Below, piece after piece: positions 61,553-64,000 of a stretch of 64,000 nucleotides of DNA. This DNA comes from Microbacterium dextranolyticum (GTDB lineage Bacteria > Actinomycetota > Actinomycetes > Actinomycetales > Microbacteriaceae): NCBI RefSeq assembly GCF_016907295.1, contig NZ_JAFBBR010000001.1, positions 2,542,001 through 2,606,000 on the forward strand. Direction: 5' to 3'. Position numbers and translations under genes: made by a program. Each line of letters starts with the position of its first letter. The first letter of the stretch is position 1. The notes beneath the pieces are model-generated. The model made no database searches. It saw only the letters and a program-made list of their open reading frames with translations, and was not told the origin of the DNA.

Positions 61553-64000
61553 TCATCGTCGAGCGGTGTCGAGGGGGAGGTAGGGGGCGATGACGGGTCC
61601 GTGGGTCCAGTCCATGACCACGCTCTGGTCCTCGTTCCCGGTGATCAGGTCGAACGCGTTCGAATCGGTCGTGTCCGTGTCACGCGACGCGACAGCATCC
61701 GTGAACTGACCCGCACCACCCGAACCCCGGTACTGACCCACGAACCCCGGACACCCGACCCCCGCACCACACGCCGCGCTATACACAGGACGCACATTCC
61801 CGACGCCCTCGCCCGGCTCCGTGCTGCTGAGCATCGACACCTGATACCCCACCGAACCCAGATCGATTCCGCCCAACGCCGACACCGGCACCGACACCTC
61901 GATCGCACCCGCAGGATCCACATCCCACTGCACCGACGACACCCGCGCACCCGACGCATTGAACACACCCGCACCGAACGGAGTATCGGCGAAACGCCCA
62001 TCCGCAACGATCGCCCGCGACCACGCGCCCCGCGCGAACGTGTTCGTCCCCGGCAACAACGCCGTCACCGTCGACGACGACCCGTCCTGCAGATAGATGT
62101 TCACCCGCTGCGTGCTCATCCCCTGACCACCCCACGGATTCTGGATCTGCCCCGCCGTGGACACCACGAACCGCACGACATCACCGTCGCGATACACACC
62201 CAGACCCGTCAGATCGAGGCTTCCGGGATTGAAAGCAGCATCCGACGGATACGCATACCCACCCGGACCGTGATCATCACCCGCCGGATCACTCAACGAC
62301 CCCACCAGATCCCCGAACGCCACCACCGACCGCTGCACACGCGACGTCAACCCCGACGCCCCCGTCGCCACAACCTCCACCGAGTGGCGCCCCACGGGGA
62401 CCACCACCGACGCGCGAAACACACCGCCCGACACCACAGCCACCGACGACACACCATCGATGTGGACCGCGACCGCGGGGGCATTCGTCCGCCCCGAGAC
62501 CACGATCGAGCGCGACGTGAGCACAGAAGCATCGGTAGGGGTGTCGACGGTCAACTGCGGGGGTGACGGAGGAGTCGCAGTGGCGTTCCAGTTCGCGTCG
62601 ACGTCGGCACCGAACGCGAGACGTCCGAGCTGCCCGACCCCCCAGTTCGCGGATGAACCCGCCTTCACGACGGGCACGCCGCCCACCGTGTAGTCGTGGA
62701 GGAGAAGACCTCTGCGGTCGGTCATCTCGTCACCGAGCTGCACCTTCTGTCCGCTCGCGTTGGCATGGGCCACGAACGTGCTCGCCTGCGCCGGCGGATC
62801 GAGCTGGTTCCAGGCATCCACCGCGAACCCGTCGATCCGGATGTTCTCCGTGTTCGACTGGGCGAACACGCGCAGCCCGCAGTTGACGGCTCCCTCGACA
62901 CGCGTGCCGGTGAAGGTCATGTTCTTCACGGTCTGTCCGGGGTCGGCGTAAGACGTCGATCCCATGTCCTGCCAGGCCGAGGACGAGTTGAAGACGCAGG
63001 TGTTGAACTTCACGTCGTTCCAGCCCATGCGGTTGTGGATGACGTCGGTGTCCGACACGGACACCCCGTCGATCGACCGCGGGCCCCACCCCCATTGGAA
63101 GACCGGACCGTTCTCGTTCTTCCAGATGACCGTGCGTCGGATGTCGAGATCGCTGTGATAGAGCTTCAGCACGTCGTCGTTCGCGTGGAAGAAGGTGTCG
63201 CGCATCGTGCCGTGCGGGTAGAGCTCGATGCCGTCGGTCTGCCAGTACCAGCTGCCGACCTGCTTGTAGTTGGAGACGTCCATCCGGAAGTTCTGCGGCT
63301 CGACCTCGACGCCGTTCTGGAACGAGTAGACGACGAAGGAGTGGTACGGCGGGGCGTTGACGGTGACGCCTTCCAGGTCGAGCGTCTGGTTCGTGTACGG
63401 CGATGCCGACAGTTGCAGCATCTTGACGCACGAACCGTGACAGTTCGAGCCGGTGCTGTGCGTGTACCCGGGCTGGGTCGTGTCAGCCTCGTAGACGTAC
63501 TGCTCCCCGGAGAGCACTCCGCGACCCGTCACCTTGTACTGCGAGACACTGTCCGAGCCGGGAAACGAGAAGGCACCCTTCACATAGGCTCCCGGGGCGA
63601 TGTAGATCCAGCGCACCCGGTTGGGCAGCGACGCCCGGTAGCCGGAGCCCATGTAATAGGTTCCCGGCGCGAAGTACACGATGTCGGCATCGATCGAGTC
63701 GAGGTTGGTGACCGGTCCCGGCTGCGGGCGGTAGATGGTGCCGTCTGCTTCCGTCGGCACGGTTCGGGTGCGCTCGTCGGTCGTGAGCTTCGGGTTCGCG
63801 AAGACGAGCATCGCGTTGCGGGGCTCCTCCTCCACGAAACGATTGCCCTGCGCGCTCGTTGTCAGCGCCCCGTCGGCGGCCGCACTGTAGACCTTCATCT
63901 GCTGGGGAGCGAACTCGACCGAGAAGCGATAGCCCTGCGGACTGTAGGGCACCTTGACCCGGATGGACGACGAGTCGACGACCTGCTTCTCCCACGAGAG
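61553..64000 (-). CDS. Second GH49-family glucanase, 5' end cut by window edge
   Basis: 815 residues visible; the signal peptide and first domain lie beyond base 64000, where the frame continues as LSWEKQVVDSSSIRVK. The catalytic triad WQTDG and FHANDD is complete, with the same 19/20 spacing as in the neighbouring GH49, and the glucodextranase-type module follows. It ends VIAPYLPLDTARR without a sortase signal or stalk, so it is probably a freely secreted form. From about 62470 to 61690 codon choice shifts strongly to G- and T-ending codons, unlike the rest of the gene. It lies 92 bases upstream of the first GH49 gene, on the same strand. Confidence 0.88.
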   Translation of the reverse strand, partial: LSWEKQVVDSSSIRVKVPYSPQGYRFSVEFAPQQMKVYSAAADGALTTSAQGNRFVEEEPRNAMLVFANPKLTTDERTRTVPTEADGTIYRPQPGPVTNLDSIDADIVYFAPGTYYMGSGYRASLPNRVRWIYIAPGAYVKGAFSFPGSDSVSQYKVTGRGVLSGEQYVYEADTTQPGYTHSTGSNCHGSCVKMLQLSASPYTNQTLDLEGVTVNAPPYHSFVVYSFQNGVEVEPQNFRMDVSNYKQVGSWYWQTDGIELYPHGTMRDTFFHANDDVLKLYHSDLDIRRTVIWKNENGPVFQWGWGPRSIDGVSVSDTDVIHNRMGWNDVKFNTCVFNSSSAWQDMGSTSYADPGQTVKNMTFTGTRVEGAVNCGLRVFAQSNTENIRIDGFAVDAWNQLDPPAQASTFVAHANASGQKVQLGDEMTDRRGLLLHDYTVGGVPVVKAGSSANWGVGQLGRLAFGADVDANWNATATPPSPPQLTVDTPTDASVLTSRSIVVSGRTNAPAVAVHIDGVSSVAVVSGGVFRASVVVPVGRHSVEVVATGASGLTSRVQRSVVAFGDLVGSLSDPAGDDHGPGGYAYPSDAAFNPGSLDLTGLGVYRDGDVVRFVVSTAGQIQNPWGGQGMSTQRVNIYLQDGSSSTVTALLPGTNTFARGAWSRAIVADGRFADTPFGAGVFNASGARVSSVQWDVDPAGAIEVSVPVSALGGIDLGSVGYQVSMLSSTEPGEGVGNVRPVYSAACGAGVGCPGFVGQYRGSGGAGQFTDAVASRDTDTTDSNAFDLITGNEDQSVVMDWTHGPVIAPYLPLDTARR

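Noticed and set aside
61520..62566. Plus-strand frame of 348 residues rich in RTRTP-like runs opposite the second GH49 gene
   Set aside because: It is antisense to a gene with a complete catalytic triad; its regular composition comes from the shifted codon usage on the other strand.

Overview
The window is high-GC DNA (roughly 70%) packed with genes that use mostly C- or G-ending codons. Many starts are leaderless or GTG, and many stop/start pairs overlap by 4 bases. Gene content points to an actinobacterium of the family Microbacteriaceae, most likely Microbacterium or a close relative: purH-purN-DUF6350, sucCD, pcrA, murB with two MaoC dehydratases, DUF5979 surface repeats and a PspC-type two-component system. 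This is inferred from gene content and base usage, not from a marker-gene comparison. No insertion sequence, phage, integrase or CRISPR array was seen.

Layout. 1-2.9 kb: two overlapping exporter-type ABC half-transporters on the minus strand, preceded by a promoter-like site and a 27-codon ORF. 3-5.2 kb: a DNA alkylation-repair gene in which Ada, AlkA and Ogt parts share one reading frame. 5.2-5.8 kb: non-coding DNA with three 47-bp palindromes and two short tandem repeats. 5.8-9.4 kb: purH, purN and a DUF6350 membrane protein. 9.5-11 kb: a purine-type permease. 11-14.5 kb: a five-gene cassette resembling type VII secretion (ESX) substrates. 14.6-16.7 kb: sucD and sucC. 16.9-19.4 kb: a TetR regulator facing an acyl-CoA dehydrogenase. 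19.5-25.5 kb: an ATP-dependent DNA ligase, a ThrE-type exporter, an AI-2E-type permease, a lipoprotein and a HupE/UreJ-like protein. 25.6-29.3 kb: a secreted phosphatase with a WxL-like C-terminus, a DUF916 protein and a small LAQTG-anchored protein. 29.4-34 kb: a LigD-type polymerase, an SseB protein and the PcrA helicase. 34-36.3 kb: two copies of a 90-bp repeat, then a response regulator and a PspC-fused sensor kinase. 36.4-39.7 kb: a PspC membrane protein, a small membrane protein, repeat-rich DNA with a third 90-bp copy, and a PAP2 phosphatase. 39.7-41.7 kb: murB and two MaoC dehydratases. 41.8-46.3 kb: a TauE/SafE permease and a second ABC exporter pair. 46.5-50.2 kb: a 1,221-residue LPSTG-anchored surface protein. 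50.5-50.7 kb: tRNA-Met and tRNA-Thr. 50.7-54 kb: an M23 peptidase, an inositol monophosphatase-family protein and a membrane protein. 54-64 kb: a secreted alpha-glucan locus with one GH65-type and two GH49-type enzymes.

How the parts work together. Cell-surface biology is the main theme. Four proteins carry sortase-type C-termini (LAQTG, LPSTG, LGATG, LEATG), and the phosphatase/DUF916/LAQTG set looks like an actinobacterial version of the WxL surface complexes of Firmicutes. The GH49 enzymes would cut dextran- or pullulan-like glucans outside the cell and the GH65 enzyme would process the products; all three carry the same glucodextranase-type C-terminal module. DNA repair is the second theme: an Ada/AlkA/Ogt fusion, a split LigD (polymerase and ligase 9 kb apart, no Ku in the window) and PcrA. 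The PspC kinase, regulator and divergent PspC protein resemble the EsrISR cell-envelope stress system of Corynebacterium glutamicum.
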